This document shows positions 33,287 through 41,086 of a stretch of DNA of 64,000 nt, one piece after another. Origin of the DNA: DATBGO01 sp963785765. Lineage in GTDB: Bacteria > Actinomycetota > Actinomycetes > Streptosporangiales > Streptosporangiaceae. Made by a program: the position numbers and the translations under genes. Within the stretch, counting starts at the first letter, position 1. Every line of letters starts with the position of its first letter. A model generated the notes under the pieces. That model searched no databases. It worked only from the letters and a program-made list of their open reading frames with translations, and was not told the DNA's origin. The DNA is taken from the NCBI GenBank assembly GCA_963785765.1, contig CAWAWM010000002.1, forward strand, positions 310,001 to 374,000, read 5' to 3'.

Positions 33287-34662
33287 GCGACTACGACGTG
33301 ATCGTCTTCGGCGGCGGGGCGCCCGGCGAGCACTGCGCTGCGGCGCTGGCTGCGCGCGGGCTTCATGTCGCCGTCGTTGAGCGCGAGCTGGTCGGCGGCG
33401 AGTGCTCATACTGGGCTTGTATCCCGTCGAAGTCGCTGCTGCGCCCGGGCGAGGCGGTACATGGCGCGCGCGAGGCCGCCGCGACCGCGCAGGTCGACGT
33501 TCCGGCCGCGCTGGCCTGGCGGGACTTCATGGTGTCGAACTATTCCGACGCCGGCCAGCAGCGCTGGCTGGCGGACCGGGGCATCGACTTGCTGCGCGGC
33601 ACGGGCCGGCTAGCCGGCACCGGCGTGGTCGAAGTCGACGGCATCCGCCACACCGCGGAGCACGTCGTCGTGGCGACCGGCTCGGATCCGATCGTGCCCC
33701 CGCTCCCGGGACTGCGTGAACTCGAGGGCGTCTGGGGCACCCGCGAGGCGACGAGCATGAAGGCCATCCCGCGCCGGCTGCTCGTGCTGGGCGGCGGGTC
33801 CGCGGGCGTCGAGCTGGCGCAGGTCGTGCGGCGTCTCGGCGGCGAGGCGGTGCTCGTCGAAGGCGCCGACCGGGTGATCCCCCGTGAGCCTGCACCGCTG
33901 GGCGAGGCGCTCGGCGAGGCGCTGCGCCGGGACGGAATCGAGCTGATGCTCGGGATGCACGCCACCGCCGCTCGGCGGGACGGTGCGGAGTATGTCCTGC
34001 AGTTCGATGGCGCCGAGGACCTGCGGGGCGACCGGCTGCTGGTCGCCACTGGCCGCCGCCCGCGCGTTACGGGAATCGGCCTGGAGACGGTCGGCGTCGA
34101 GGCCGGCCCGCACGGGATCGGCGTTGACGAGCACCTGCGCGCAGGCGAGCGACTCTGGGCGATCGGCGACGTCAACGGCATCTGGCCGCTTACCCACGTC
34201 GGCGAGTACGAGGGTGACGTGGTCGCGGCGAACATCGCCGGCGATAAGCGCACGGCGAATTACGAGGCCGTTCCGCGGGTCACCTACACCGACCCGCAGG
34301 CCGCGGCGGTGGGGGCGGCCGAAGCGGAGTACAGCGGCACCGCACGCGTGTCCGAGCTGCCCAAGACCGCCACCTACACGCACGCTTACGCCGAATCCAA
34401 CGGATTCCTGACGCTGCTGTCCGACGGCGAGCGGCTGACCGGCGCCTACGCGCTCGGGCCCGAAGCCGGTGAGTGGATGCAGCAGGCGACGCTGGCCATC
34501 CGCGCACATGTCCCGATCGAGGTGCTGAGCGACACGATCCAGCCCTTCCCGAGCTTCTCGGGGATCTACGACGGGGCATTGACGGCGCTCCGCATGGAGA
34601 TCGCGGACATGCCGCCGCCGGCCGGCCCGATGGCCGCGCAGATGGCGCGGCCGCCGGGGTGA
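33283..34662 (+). CDS. Pyridine nucleotide-disulfide oxidoreductase
   Basis: This 459-aa flavoprotein is of the lipoamide dehydrogenase/mercuric reductase type. It has the FAD motif VIVFGGGAPGEHCAA, a redox-active pair in ECSYWACIPSK (CxxxxC; the usual form is CLNVGC), the NAD motif LVLGGGSAGVELAQ, the second FAD motif LWAIGDVNG and a C-terminal dimerisation domain. The usual HPT at the end is replaced by QPFPSFSG, so no catalytic His is evident. GTG start overlaps the VOC gene. Substrate unknown. Confidence 0.87.
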   Translation: MSDYDVIVFGGGAPGEHCAAALAARGLHVAVVERELVGGECSYWACIPSKSLLRPGEAVHGAREAAATAQVDVPAALAWRDFMVSNYSDAGQQRWLADRGIDLLRGTGRLAGTGVVEVDGIRHTAEHVVVATGSDPIVPPLPGLRELEGVWGTREATSMKAIPRRLLVLGGGSAGVELAQVVRRLGGEAVLVEGADRVIPREPAPLGEALGEALRRDGIELMLGMHATAARRDGAEYVLQFDGAEDLRGDRLLVATGRRPRVTGIGLETVGVEAGPHGIGVDEHLRAGERLWAIGDVNGIWPLTHVGEYEGDVVAANIAGDKRTANYEAVPRVTYTDPQAAAVGAAEAEYSGTARVSELPKTATYTHAYAESNGFLTLLSDGERLTGAYALGPEAGEWMQQATLAIRAHVPIEVLSDTIQPFPSFSGIYDGALTALRMEIADMPPPAGPMAAQMARPPG

Positions 34663-34743
34663 GGCGGCAGTGGCGGGATTTCTGCTCCGCAGCACCGCCG
34701 ACGACCTAGTGATCGGTCGTGGGCGCCAGCCGCCGGAGGAATC

Positions 34744-35502
34744 ATGACCAGCGCAGCCACTCCGGTTCGCGCCCAGCGCGAGCCGGAACTTGCCGGGCAG
34801 ACCGTCGTCCTGATCGGCGGCAGCGCAGGCATCGGGCTCGAGACAGCCCGCCGTGCCCGGGCTGAGGGTGCCGATGTCATCATCACCGGCCGCAATCCGG
34901 ACCGGCTCGAGCAGGCGGCGCAGGACGTCGGTGCACAACGCACCGCGGCCTTCGACGCCAACGACGCGGCTTCCCTGCGGAGGTTCTTCCAGGACCTGCC
35001 CGCACCGATCGACCATGTGATGGTCACCGCCGGCCGCCCCAGCTACGGGCCTCTGCTCGAGATGGCCGCAGATCAGGTGCGCCGGGCGATCAGCGACCAT
35101 GCGGTGCAAGCCCTCGAGGTCGCGCGCAATGCTGTCGGCAAGATGCGGCCCGGGGGCACGCTGCTACTCATGGGCGGCACCGGCGGCCGGCGCGTCGGCC
35201 CCGGCCTCGGGATCGCCTCCGCCGCCACCGCCGCGCTGCCTCCGTTCACGGCAGCCCTCGCGCTTGAGCTCGCGCCGATTCGCGTCAACCTGATCGCCGC
35301 CGGCTTCGTCGACACCCCGCTGTCGGCATCTCTGCTCGGAGACCGACTCGAGGAGCGCCGCAATGAGCTGCGGGCGACCCTCCCGATCGGCCGCGTCGTC
35401 GGCCCCGCCGACGTCGCGGCGCTCGCCGTCCACATCATGACCAATACCGCGCTCACCGGCGCAACGTATGACATCGACGGCGGGCAGCAGCTCATCTCCT
35501 GA
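34744..35502 (+). CDS. SDR-family protein lacking usual Tyr/Lys
   Basis: This 252-aa Rossmann protein has the cofactor site LIGGSAGIGLETARRA and TGRNPDR (Arg suggests NADPH), and ends ITGATYDIDGGQQLIS style like classical SDRs. In the active site, where YxxxK is expected, it reads GGTGGRRVGPGLGIASAATAAL, so both the Tyr and Lys are missing. This atypical subgroup occurs in actinomycetes and may be a binding or altered-chemistry member. ATG follows GGAGGAATC. Confidence 0.8.
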   Translation: MTSAATPVRAQREPELAGQTVVLIGGSAGIGLETARRARAEGADVIITGRNPDRLEQAAQDVGAQRTAAFDANDAASLRRFFQDLPAPIDHVMVTAGRPSYGPLLEMAADQVRRAISDHAVQALEVARNAVGKMRPGGTLLLMGGTGGRRVGPGLGIASAATAALPPFTAALALELAPIRVNLIAAGFVDTPLSASLLGDRLEERRNELRATLPIGRVVGPADVAALAVHIMTNTALTGATYDIDGGQQLIS

Positions 35503-35532
35503 TGACCGCCCCCGCCTGGCCGCGCGCCAGCA

Positions 35533-35568
35533 ACCGGCCGCAGACCCTGGCCAGGGTCTGCGGCCGGT
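35533..35568. terminator. 36-bp perfect palindrome, bidirectional terminator
   Basis: ACCGGCCGCAGACCCTGG is followed directly by its reverse complement CCAGGGTCTGCGGCCGGT with no spacer. It lies between the convergent SDR and DUF4242 genes, which fits a shared terminator. No T-run follows on either side. Confidence 0.7.
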
Positions 35569-35694
35569 CTCGCTAGCCAGGAGCCTGTCGCCGCCGAACC
35601 CGCCCTGGCCGAGGTCCTGCGTGCTAAACGAGCGACCGTGCACCGCTGCCCGACAGCACGGGGCGGCGGCCTTAATGACCGGAACATCCGGGCC

Positions 35695-35940
35695 TCACTG
35701 CAGGCTGTCCACCCGATGGACGTCGCCGCAGGGTACGCCCAAGGCGGCGTGGTGCTGCCGGACGGCTTCCTCGTCCGGCCCCTCGAGCAGGCAGTACACC
35801 TGGCCCTCGGCGTTGTGGTACAGCTCGATCTGGCGGACGCCGAACTGGTCGGCCTTCGCGTTGCGGGTGTCCTCAGCGATCTGCGCGATCGCTTCGGGGG
35901 GCAGCTTCAGATCGTCGTGAAAGTCCATGAATCTAGGCAT
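35695..35940 (-). CDS. DUF4242 family protein
   Basis: This 81-aa ferredoxin-like protein matches DUF4242: MPRFMDFHDDLKLPPEAI at the start, then IELYHNAEGQVYCLLEGPDEEAVRQHH and LGVPCGDVHRVDSL. Family members resemble the nickel-responsive SCO4226 protein of Streptomyces. His/Cys residues near the end could bind metal. Monocistronic. Confidence 0.82.
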   Translation of the reverse strand: MPRFMDFHDDLKLPPEAIAQIAEDTRNAKADQFGVRQIELYHNAEGQVYCLLEGPDEEAVRQHHAALGVPCGDVHRVDSLQ

Positions 35941-36091
35941 GTCATGCTCCCCTGTTCGCAGGTGTGCTCCTTAGTCTCAGGCAGGCGTGGTGATCGCCTT
36001 CCTGCGGGGCCGGTCCAGGAGCAATGACAGCACACAGCGGACCGCCCGGCCGGGGTGAGGACCGGTGCGATCAGTCGGTAGGCTGGCCGGC

Positions 36092-36176
36092 GGAGGATTC
36101 GCCTAGTGGCCTAGGGCGCACGCTTGGAAAGCGTGTTGGGGGCAACCCCTCAGGAGTTCGAATCTCCTATCCTCCG
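36092..36176 (+). tRNA. tRNA-Ser(GGA)
   Basis: An 85-nt tRNA with acceptor GGAGGAT/ATCCTCC, anticodon arm CACGC-TTGGAAA-GCGTG (anticodon GGA), long variable arm TTGGGGGCAACCCCTC, T arm AGGAG-TTCGAAT-CTCCT and discriminator G. CCA is not encoded. A duplicated 3' half lies at 38550. Confidence 0.95.
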
Positions 36177-36201
36177 CGGCTTTGACCAGGCATTTGCGGC
36201 C

Positions 36202-36855
36202 TTATCCTGTGGCGGCGTTGCCTTTGCCGCTGAGGCCCAGGCGGCGGCGCACCACCTGGCGGGCTAGGTCCAGAACGGCGGCATCGTCGTGCAGGACGAA
36301 GTTGGCGTCGGCGGCCAGGATGATCCCGTTCAGCTCGAAGGCGAGCCCGTCGGGATTCTCGTCGGCGGGAAGTTCGTGCTGCTCGATGGCGGTGGCCACG
36401 AAGCCGCGGATCAGATTCACGAACCCGGTCTGGAAGCCGGCGACGGCCTCCTTGACCGGGCCGGGGCGGGTCCCCATCTCCAGCGCCGCCCCGGCGAAGA
36501 AACAGCCGCCGGGGAAGGTGCGCCGCTGCAGGTGGTCGAAGAACGCCTCGCACACGGCTTCGAGCTGGGCCAGTCCGGCTGGCGCCGCGAGGGCGGGCTG
36601 GACGACTTCTTCAGCGAAGATCCGCCCTGCCTCTTCCACGGTGGCCAGCTGGAGTTCCTGCTTGGAACCGAAGTGCGCGTACAGGCCGCTCTTGCTCATG
36701 CCGATAGCAGCCGCCAGGTTCCCGATCGACAGGCCCTCCAGCCCGTCCACGGTGGCCAGCGACGCGGCCGCGCGCAAGATCGCGCTGCGGGTGCGCTCCC
36801 CGTCAGCGCGCAGACGCCGCTGGGCAGGCGGTTTCCGTCCGGCAAGCTTCGTCAT
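36202..36855 (-). CDS. TetR/AcrR-family regulator
   Basis: This 217-aa regulator has a TetR helix-turn-helix (RTRSAILRAAASLATVDGLE and LAAAIGMSKSGLYAHFGSKQEL) and a TetR_C_11-like C-terminal domain with FPGGCFFAGAALEMGTRPGPV. It is divergent from the DsrE-like gene. Two palindromes with GCACGA half-sites lie in the 125-bp gap, so autoregulation and control of the DsrE-like gene are likely. It is the first gene after tRNA-Ser, inside the putative island. Confidence 0.87.
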   Translation of the reverse strand: MTKLAGRKPPAQRRLRADGERTRSAILRAAASLATVDGLEGLSIGNLAAAIGMSKSGLYAHFGSKQELQLATVEEAGRIFAEEVVQPALAAPAGLAQLEAVCEAFFDHLQRRTFPGGCFFAGAALEMGTRPGPVKEAVAGFQTGFVNLIRGFVATAIEQHELPADENPDGLAFELNGIILAADANFVLHDDAAVLDLARQVVRRRLGLSGKGNAATG

Positions 36856-36869
36856 CGTCTTGACAACAT

Positions 36870-36912
36870 AGCACGACCGGTCGTACGTTCATTTAGCACG
36901 AACGATCGTGCT
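36870..36912. promoter_or_regulatory. Twin palindromic TetR operators
   Basis: Site 1 (36870-36887) contains the perfect 12-bp palindrome ACGACCGGTCGT in AGCACGACCGGTCGTACG. Site 2 (36895-36912) is AGCACGA-ACGA-TCGTGCT with perfect 7-bp arms. Both share GCACGA and start 25 bp apart, next to the TetR start. Confidence 0.75.
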
Positions 36913-36980
36913 TATTAAGCCGCGAGCCTCGGCCAGGCGGAGCCGATCGCAACGGCACCGGGACGCAAGGAGGGAAAGCC

Positions 36981-37346
36981 ATGGCAGGAAAGGCAGTGAT
37001 CAGTCTCAGCACCGGCCTGGAGGACGCTGAGAAGGTGACGGTCGCGTTCCTTGTCGCGGTCGGCGCCGCCGAATCGGGACGGCCGACCCTGATGTTCCAG
37101 GCCAAGGAGGCCGTCCGACTGGCGCTGGACGGCGTGGCAGCGGGCGTCGCCTGCGACGGCTGCCCGCCCCTGCCCGACCTGCTGGCGCGGTATGACAAGG
37201 CCGGGGGCCGGTTCATGGTCTGCCCGATCTGCTTCAATGCCAAGCACCTTGACCAGGGCGGCCTGCTGCCCAACGCCGAACTGGCGGGCAGCGTCCAGCT
37301 GTGGGAGTGGATCGGGGACGAGGGAGCGACAACCTTCAGTTACTGA
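36981..37346 (+). CDS. DsrE/DsrF-like protein
   Basis: This 121-aa protein has the DsrE fold: VISLSTGLEDAEKVTVAFLVAVGAAESG, then LMFQAKEAVRLALDGVA, and a Cys-bearing loop GGRFMVCPICFNAKHLDQGGLLPNAELAG, outlined here at residues 76-103. The two Cys in MVCPICF occupy the place of the sulfur-relay Cys of DsrE/TusD proteins. ATG has a GGAGG site. Probably controlled by the divergent TetR; a role in sulfur or redox handling is inference. Confidence 0.83.
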   Translation: MAGKAVISLSTGLEDAEKVTVAFLVAVGAAESGRPTLMFQAKEAVRLALDGVAAGVACDGCPPLPDLLARYDKAGGRFMVCPICFNAKHLDQGGLLPNAELAGSVQLWEWIGDEGATTFSY

Positions 37347-37595
37347 GGCCTGTATCCGGGACCGGCAACGGACACGCGCAACGGATCGCCCCTGGTCTCG
37401 TAACCGCCAGTTGGCCGGTTCTGACTCCGATGATCGCCAGCAGCGGCCGTGCGGGGCTCACCCAGCCGCGATGCTCCCGTCCACGCTCACGATGTGGCAA
37501 GGCCGAGGCGGTCATGGTCCCGAGGGACAGCGTGGTCTGGCTGCCCAGATGGCGGCGGTGATGCCGTCCATCCCCGGTGACCTGCGGGGCAAGGT

Positions 37596-37610
37596 CTTGC
37601 CTTTGGCAAG
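37596..37610. promoter_or_regulatory. Inverted repeat upstream of toxin-antitoxin genes
   Basis: CTTGCC-TTT-GGCAAG lies 30 bp before the antitoxin ATG. Toxin-antitoxin operons are usually autoregulated by the antitoxin at such sites. The rest of 37347-37639 shows no supported gene. Confidence 0.4.
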
Positions 37611-37639
37611 GCGTAGTGTTGCGAGCTACTGTGTAGTAC

Positions 37640-38053
37640 ATGAGTCAGCCGCTGAGCGTGCGCTTGAGCGAAGCAACCATCCAGCGCCTCGGTGCCCGGG
37701 CCCGGCGCGTGCACCTGCCGCCGCGGACTCTGGCGCAACGGTATGTCGAGGAAGGCCTGCGCATGGATGAGCACCCGCTGATCCGGTTCGCTGAGGGCCC
37801 TGCTGGGCGCCGTGCCCGGCTTCTAGGCACTGGTAAGGATGTCTGGGAGGTCGTCGCGACCGTCCGCGACAACGACGGTGATCTGGGCGAGGCGGCACGC
37901 TACCTGGAACTGCCACTAGGCCTCGTGCAGGCCGCAGTCTCTTACTATGGGGCCTATCTCGACGAAGTCGACCAGTGGATCAGCCTGAATGAACAGGAGA
38001 CCGCCGAAGCACACGCCGCCCATGCGGCCGGGCAGGCTGCTGTCCGGCGGTGA
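37640..38053 (+). CDS. DUF433-type antitoxin with RHH-like N-terminus
   Basis: This 137-aa protein has an N-terminal ribbon-helix-helix-like segment (PLSVRLSEATIQRLGARARR, residues 4-23) and a C-terminal DUF433 domain (GTGKDVWEVVATVRDNDGDLGEAARYLELPLGLVQAAVSYY in outline, residues 63-103). DUF433 proteins are antitoxins paired with DUF5615 PIN-like toxins. It overlaps the downstream toxin start by 4 bp (GTGA). Confidence 0.8.
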   Translation: MSQPLSVRLSEATIQRLGARARRVHLPPRTLAQRYVEEGLRMDEHPLIRFAEGPAGRRARLLGTGKDVWEVVATVRDNDGDLGEAARYLELPLGLVQAAVSYYGAYLDEVDQWISLNEQETAEAHAAHAAGQAAVRR

Positions 38054-38409
38054 AGCTGCTGCTGGATGAGATGCTGTCCCCGGTAATCGCGCTGGAGTTG
38101 CGTAAGCGCGGCCACGATGTGGAATCGGTCGCGGGCAATCCCGGCCGCGAGGCGATGTCAGATCCAGAGGTCCTCGTGTTTGCCAGGACCGAGCACCGCG
38201 CGATCGTGACCAACAACCTGCGCGACTACCGCCCGCTGCACAATGAGGCGATCGTGCCCGGCGGCAACGGTCATTTCGGCATGATCTTCATTCCCGGAAG
38301 CTACCGCCGTACCCGGGCCGACACCGGGCGGATCATCGCTGCCCTTGAGGCAATCCTCGCCAAGCACCCGGGCGAGACCGACCTCATCAACGGTGAAGCC
38401 TGGCGCTAA
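38050..38409 (+). CDS. DUF5615 PIN-like toxin
   Basis: This 119-aa protein is a PIN-like nuclease of the DUF5615 group: KLLLDEMLSPVIALELRKRGHDV with acidic residues Asp6-Glu7, SDPEVLVFARTEHRAIVTNNLRDYRPL with conserved Asp and Asn-Asn, and GMIFIPG. Acidic side chains would bind a metal to cleave RNA. GTG start overlaps the antitoxin stop. Together they form a type II toxin-antitoxin module within the tRNA-Ser island. Confidence 0.82.
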   Translation: MKLLLDEMLSPVIALELRKRGHDVESVAGNPGREAMSDPEVLVFARTEHRAIVTNNLRDYRPLHNEAIVPGGNGHFGMIFIPGSYRRTRADTGRIIAALEAILAKHPGETDLINGEAWR

Positions 38410-38549
38410 GCCGAGCCCGCGCGCCCCAGGGGCTGGGCTCAGTTTTGGTCTCATTCACCGCCGTCCGGCACCGTTCACCGAGGGACCCCAGAGCGCGTGC
38501 GCAAAGGTCACGGACAGTGGCGGACGTCCGTGAACGCCGGTCAGCATTG

Positions 38550-38605
38550 TTGGAAAGCGTGTTGGGGGCAACCCCTCGCGAGTTCGAATCTCGCACCCTC
38601 CGCCA
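38550..38605 (+). pseudogene. tRNA-Ser 3' half, attachment-site remnant
   Basis: A 28-bp stretch (38550-38577) is identical to the anticodon loop through variable arm of tRNA-Ser(GGA) at 36124-36151. The T arm differs (GCGAG-TTCGAAT-CTCGC) and it ends ACCCTCCG plus CCA. There is no D arm or 5' acceptor, so it is not a working tRNA. It looks like the far attachment site of an element integrated in tRNA-Ser. The rest of 38410-38760 shows no supported gene. Confidence 0.8.
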
Positions 38606-38760
38606 CGATGACCTGCGCGCCGCGATGCGATCCGGGGCCAGCGACGACCAGCTCGCCGCACTCTAGGCGCACAGCCGTCGCCGCCAAGCTGCCCGGCCAA
38701 CGCCACCACGCCATTCTTCCCTCGCACCCCTCGGCCGGGCAGCCGCCGGTGGTGACCGAA

Positions 38761-40101
38761 CTAGGTGCCGGCGTCCGCCCACTTCCTGCCGGTAAAGTGC
38801 AGAACCTCGTTCTTCTCTGACTCGGCGAACGACTGGGAATAGCCAACGGCCCAGCAGTCTTTGGCGGTAACGCAGAAGTCAGCGAACAATTCGTTCGATG
38901 ATTCGCTGGCGGTACCGCCAGGCTGGGGAACGGTCACCAGGAGCCACTTGTGCCCGGTCCAGTGCAGGACCTGGTTCAGGTCGACCACGTTGTCGTACAC
39001 GCCAACCGCCCAGCAGTTGGTGTCGGCGGTGCAGGACACGCCGCTGAGCACGCTGAGGGCGTTCGTGCCGGTTGACGAGTTCGGCGTGGGCACGACCCGC
39101 CACTTCCCGCCGCTGAAATGGAGGGCCTCGCTGCGGAACGCAGTGGCATCGGTGGTCAGGCCGACGGCCCAGCATCTGTTCGCCGAGGTGCACGAGATGG
39201 CGTTGAGCCCGCTTTCCACGGTACCCCGGTCGGACGTGCCGGGGCTCGGAACGCTGACCTTGACCCACTTCCTGCCTGTCCAGTGCAGGACTTCGTTCTC
39301 GAACTTGTCGCTGCCAGTTGCGATCTTGCCGTAGGCGCCGACGCCCCAGCAGTTCTTCGCCGAGGTACACCGGATCGCCCCCATCCCGTTCGAATCGCCA
39401 GCCCGGGTGCCGCCGGGCTCTGGCGTGCGCGACAGCGACCAGCGGCGGCCGTTCCAGTGCTCCACCAGATTCAGCGTCACGTCGTTCGAGCCGATCGAAT
39501 GACCGTCGTCCCCGTCGGCCCAGCAATTGGCCGCTGAGGTACACGTGACGTTGAAGAGATCGTTGAAACCTTTGGGCTTGCCGCCCGGGCTGAGAGTCGG
39601 CACTCGTGCCCATTTCCTGCCGTTGAAGTGCAGCGCCTGGCTGCGCGAGCCGTTCGAGGTGTCGAAGTAGCCGACGGCCCAGCAATTCGATCGCGAGGTG
39701 CACCGGACGCTGTCGAGGGTGCTGCTGTCGCCGGCCGCGGTGCCGCCCGGGCTGGGCGTCGGGATCCGTGCCCACTTCCTGCCGTTGAAGTGCAGCGCCT
39801 GGTTGCGGGTGGCGTTGTTGAGCTCGGCGCTGCCGACCGCCCAGCAGTCGGTCCTGGACAGGCAGGACACGCTCTGCAGCAGGTCACCGCCGACAATCGC
39901 GGCGCTGCCCGGCTGCCCTGTTGGTGCCGCCGGGCGCCAAGGGAGTAGCGACCCCGGCTGAGCCGCTGGTGTCGCCGGATCCGCGGACTGTCCTGATGCG
40001 CCGGCCATGGCTGGCGTACTAGTCGCGACGACGCCAGCGGCCAGCATCGCGACGCCGAGGAAAGCTGCTGCCAGCCGACCTGCCGACCGGATGATGCTCA
40101 T
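38761..40101 (-). CDS. Secreted seven-repeat CWAVG protein
   Basis: This 446-aa protein has an N-terminal signal peptide (RLAAAFLGVAMLAAGVVATS, cut near AMAGA) and seven repeats of about 50-58 residues from residue 74 on. Each has the form V-CTS--NCWAVG ... LH--G-KW, so it carries two Cys, a Trp-rich turn and a beta-hairpin. Seven such units suggest a disulfide-stapled beta-propeller. I know similar repeats only as uncharacterised secreted actinobacterial proteins. Downstream of and on the same strand as another secreted protein gene (gap about 90 bp). Confidence 0.75.
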   Translation of the reverse strand: MSIIRSAGRLAAAFLGVAMLAAGVVATSTPAMAGASGQSADPATPAAQPGSLLPWRPAAPTGQPGSAAIVGGDLLQSVSCLSRTDCWAVGSAELNNATRNQALHFNGRKWARIPTPSPGGTAAGDSSTLDSVRCTSRSNCWAVGYFDTSNGSRSQALHFNGRKWARVPTLSPGGKPKGFNDLFNVTCTSAANCWADGDDGHSIGSNDVTLNLVEHWNGRRWSLSRTPEPGGTRAGDSNGMGAIRCTSAKNCWGVGAYGKIATGSDKFENEVLHWTGRKWVKVSVPSPGTSDRGTVESGLNAISCTSANRCWAVGLTTDATAFRSEALHFSGGKWRVVPTPNSSTGTNALSVLSGVSCTADTNCWAVGVYDNVVDLNQVLHWTGHKWLLVTVPQPGGTASESSNELFADFCVTAKDCWAVGYSQSFAESEKNEVLHFTGRKWADAGT

Positions 40102-40190
40102 CTGTCAGTCCCCTTAGCTGATGCGTCGCGCCTGGGTCCCGTCGGCTGCGGGCGTCCCCTGGACCCGCTTGAGGGCGCGGCTGCCCTCGC

Positions 40191-40841
40191 CTACCTGTAG
40201 CTGAGCTGGACCAAGAGGTCGCAGCTGGCCCCCGAGTGTGACTTCTTGAGCGAACCACCCACGGCCAGCGGCGGGGCGTACAGCAGGAAGCCGTCGCCAC
40301 CCGAGCACGACAACGTTCCGGTGGATCGTGCCTTGATGGCGATGTAGTCACCCTTGGCGACATGCACATTGACCCGGAAGCTCTGGACGACGTAATGGTC
40401 GCCGCTGGCACCCCCACACGGGCTCTGGCCGCGGTAGGTGATCTCGGGGCCGTTGACCACGATCCTGGCCTTGCGTGCGCTCGGGCTGGCCTTGGCCAGC
40501 TGGAGCCGGAACCTGCCGGCCTTACACGACACCAGCTTCACGTGCTTGACGGTTCCTGTCTTCGGGGCCGTGAAATGGCTGCCGTTCTCGAATGCGCTGA
40601 TGGCCACCCAGGTGCAGGTGGAACCGGGCCGGATTCCGGCGTTCTCATCGCACGACTGGCCGTTCTCGGCGTTGGAAGGCTGGCTCTGGCTGGTCAGCTT
40701 GGCCCCGAAGAATGTCGGAGTCGTCGCGATGGCCGCACTCCCCGATGACGCGGTCAGGCCCACCATGACCAGGGGCGTCACCAGCACGCTGAGCACTTTG
40801 AGGAAGTACGACGCAGACCTTTTGCTCATGACATGAACCAT
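40191..40841 (-). CDS. Secreted hypothetical protein
   Basis: This 216-aa protein has a basic N-terminus and signal peptide (FLKVLSVLVTPLVMVGLTAS, cut near GSA-AI). The mature part is beta-rich with six or more Cys and a carbohydrate-binding or jelly-roll look (FTAPKTGTVKHVKLVSC, HYVVQSFRVNVHVAKGDYIAIKA). No family recognised. ATG 40841 lies 4 bp after GGAGGAAGG; the ATG four codons later is an alternative. Possibly co-transcribed with the CWAVG-repeat protein gene. Confidence 0.65.
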   Translation of the reverse strand: MVHVMSKRSASYFLKVLSVLVTPLVMVGLTASSGSAAIATTPTFFGAKLTSQSQPSNAENGQSCDENAGIRPGSTCTWVAISAFENGSHFTAPKTGTVKHVKLVSCKAGRFRLQLAKASPSARKARIVVNGPEITYRGQSPCGGASGDHYVVQSFRVNVHVAKGDYIAIKARSTGTLSCSGGDGFLLYAPPLAVGGSLKKSHSGASCDLLVQLSYR

Positions 40842-41086
40842 CCTTCCTCCAAATAGGTACGAACCTTACGAAAACCGGACGTCGGATTAGCGCACGGACA
40901 TGGTGGCCCCTTCGCCGGCTTCAGATCCCAGGCTCGCGGGCAGCCGGATCGTGCACCATACGCAGCCGCCCACATGACCGCCCACATCATGACGCGCAGC
41001 GCAGGTCCGACGTATTGTTGGCGCAGCGTGCTCTACTTCATCGGCCGTGCGAGGCGCAGTCTGTCGGCTTGCGAAGGGCGTGGGCC

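Noticed and set aside
33610..35109. 499-aa minus-strand open frame
   Set aside because: It lies antisense to the flavin oxidoreductase and SDR genes and has no recognisable domain.
38550..38605. Second tRNA-Ser gene
   Set aside because: Only the 3' half is present; no D arm or 5' acceptor strand can be found upstream.
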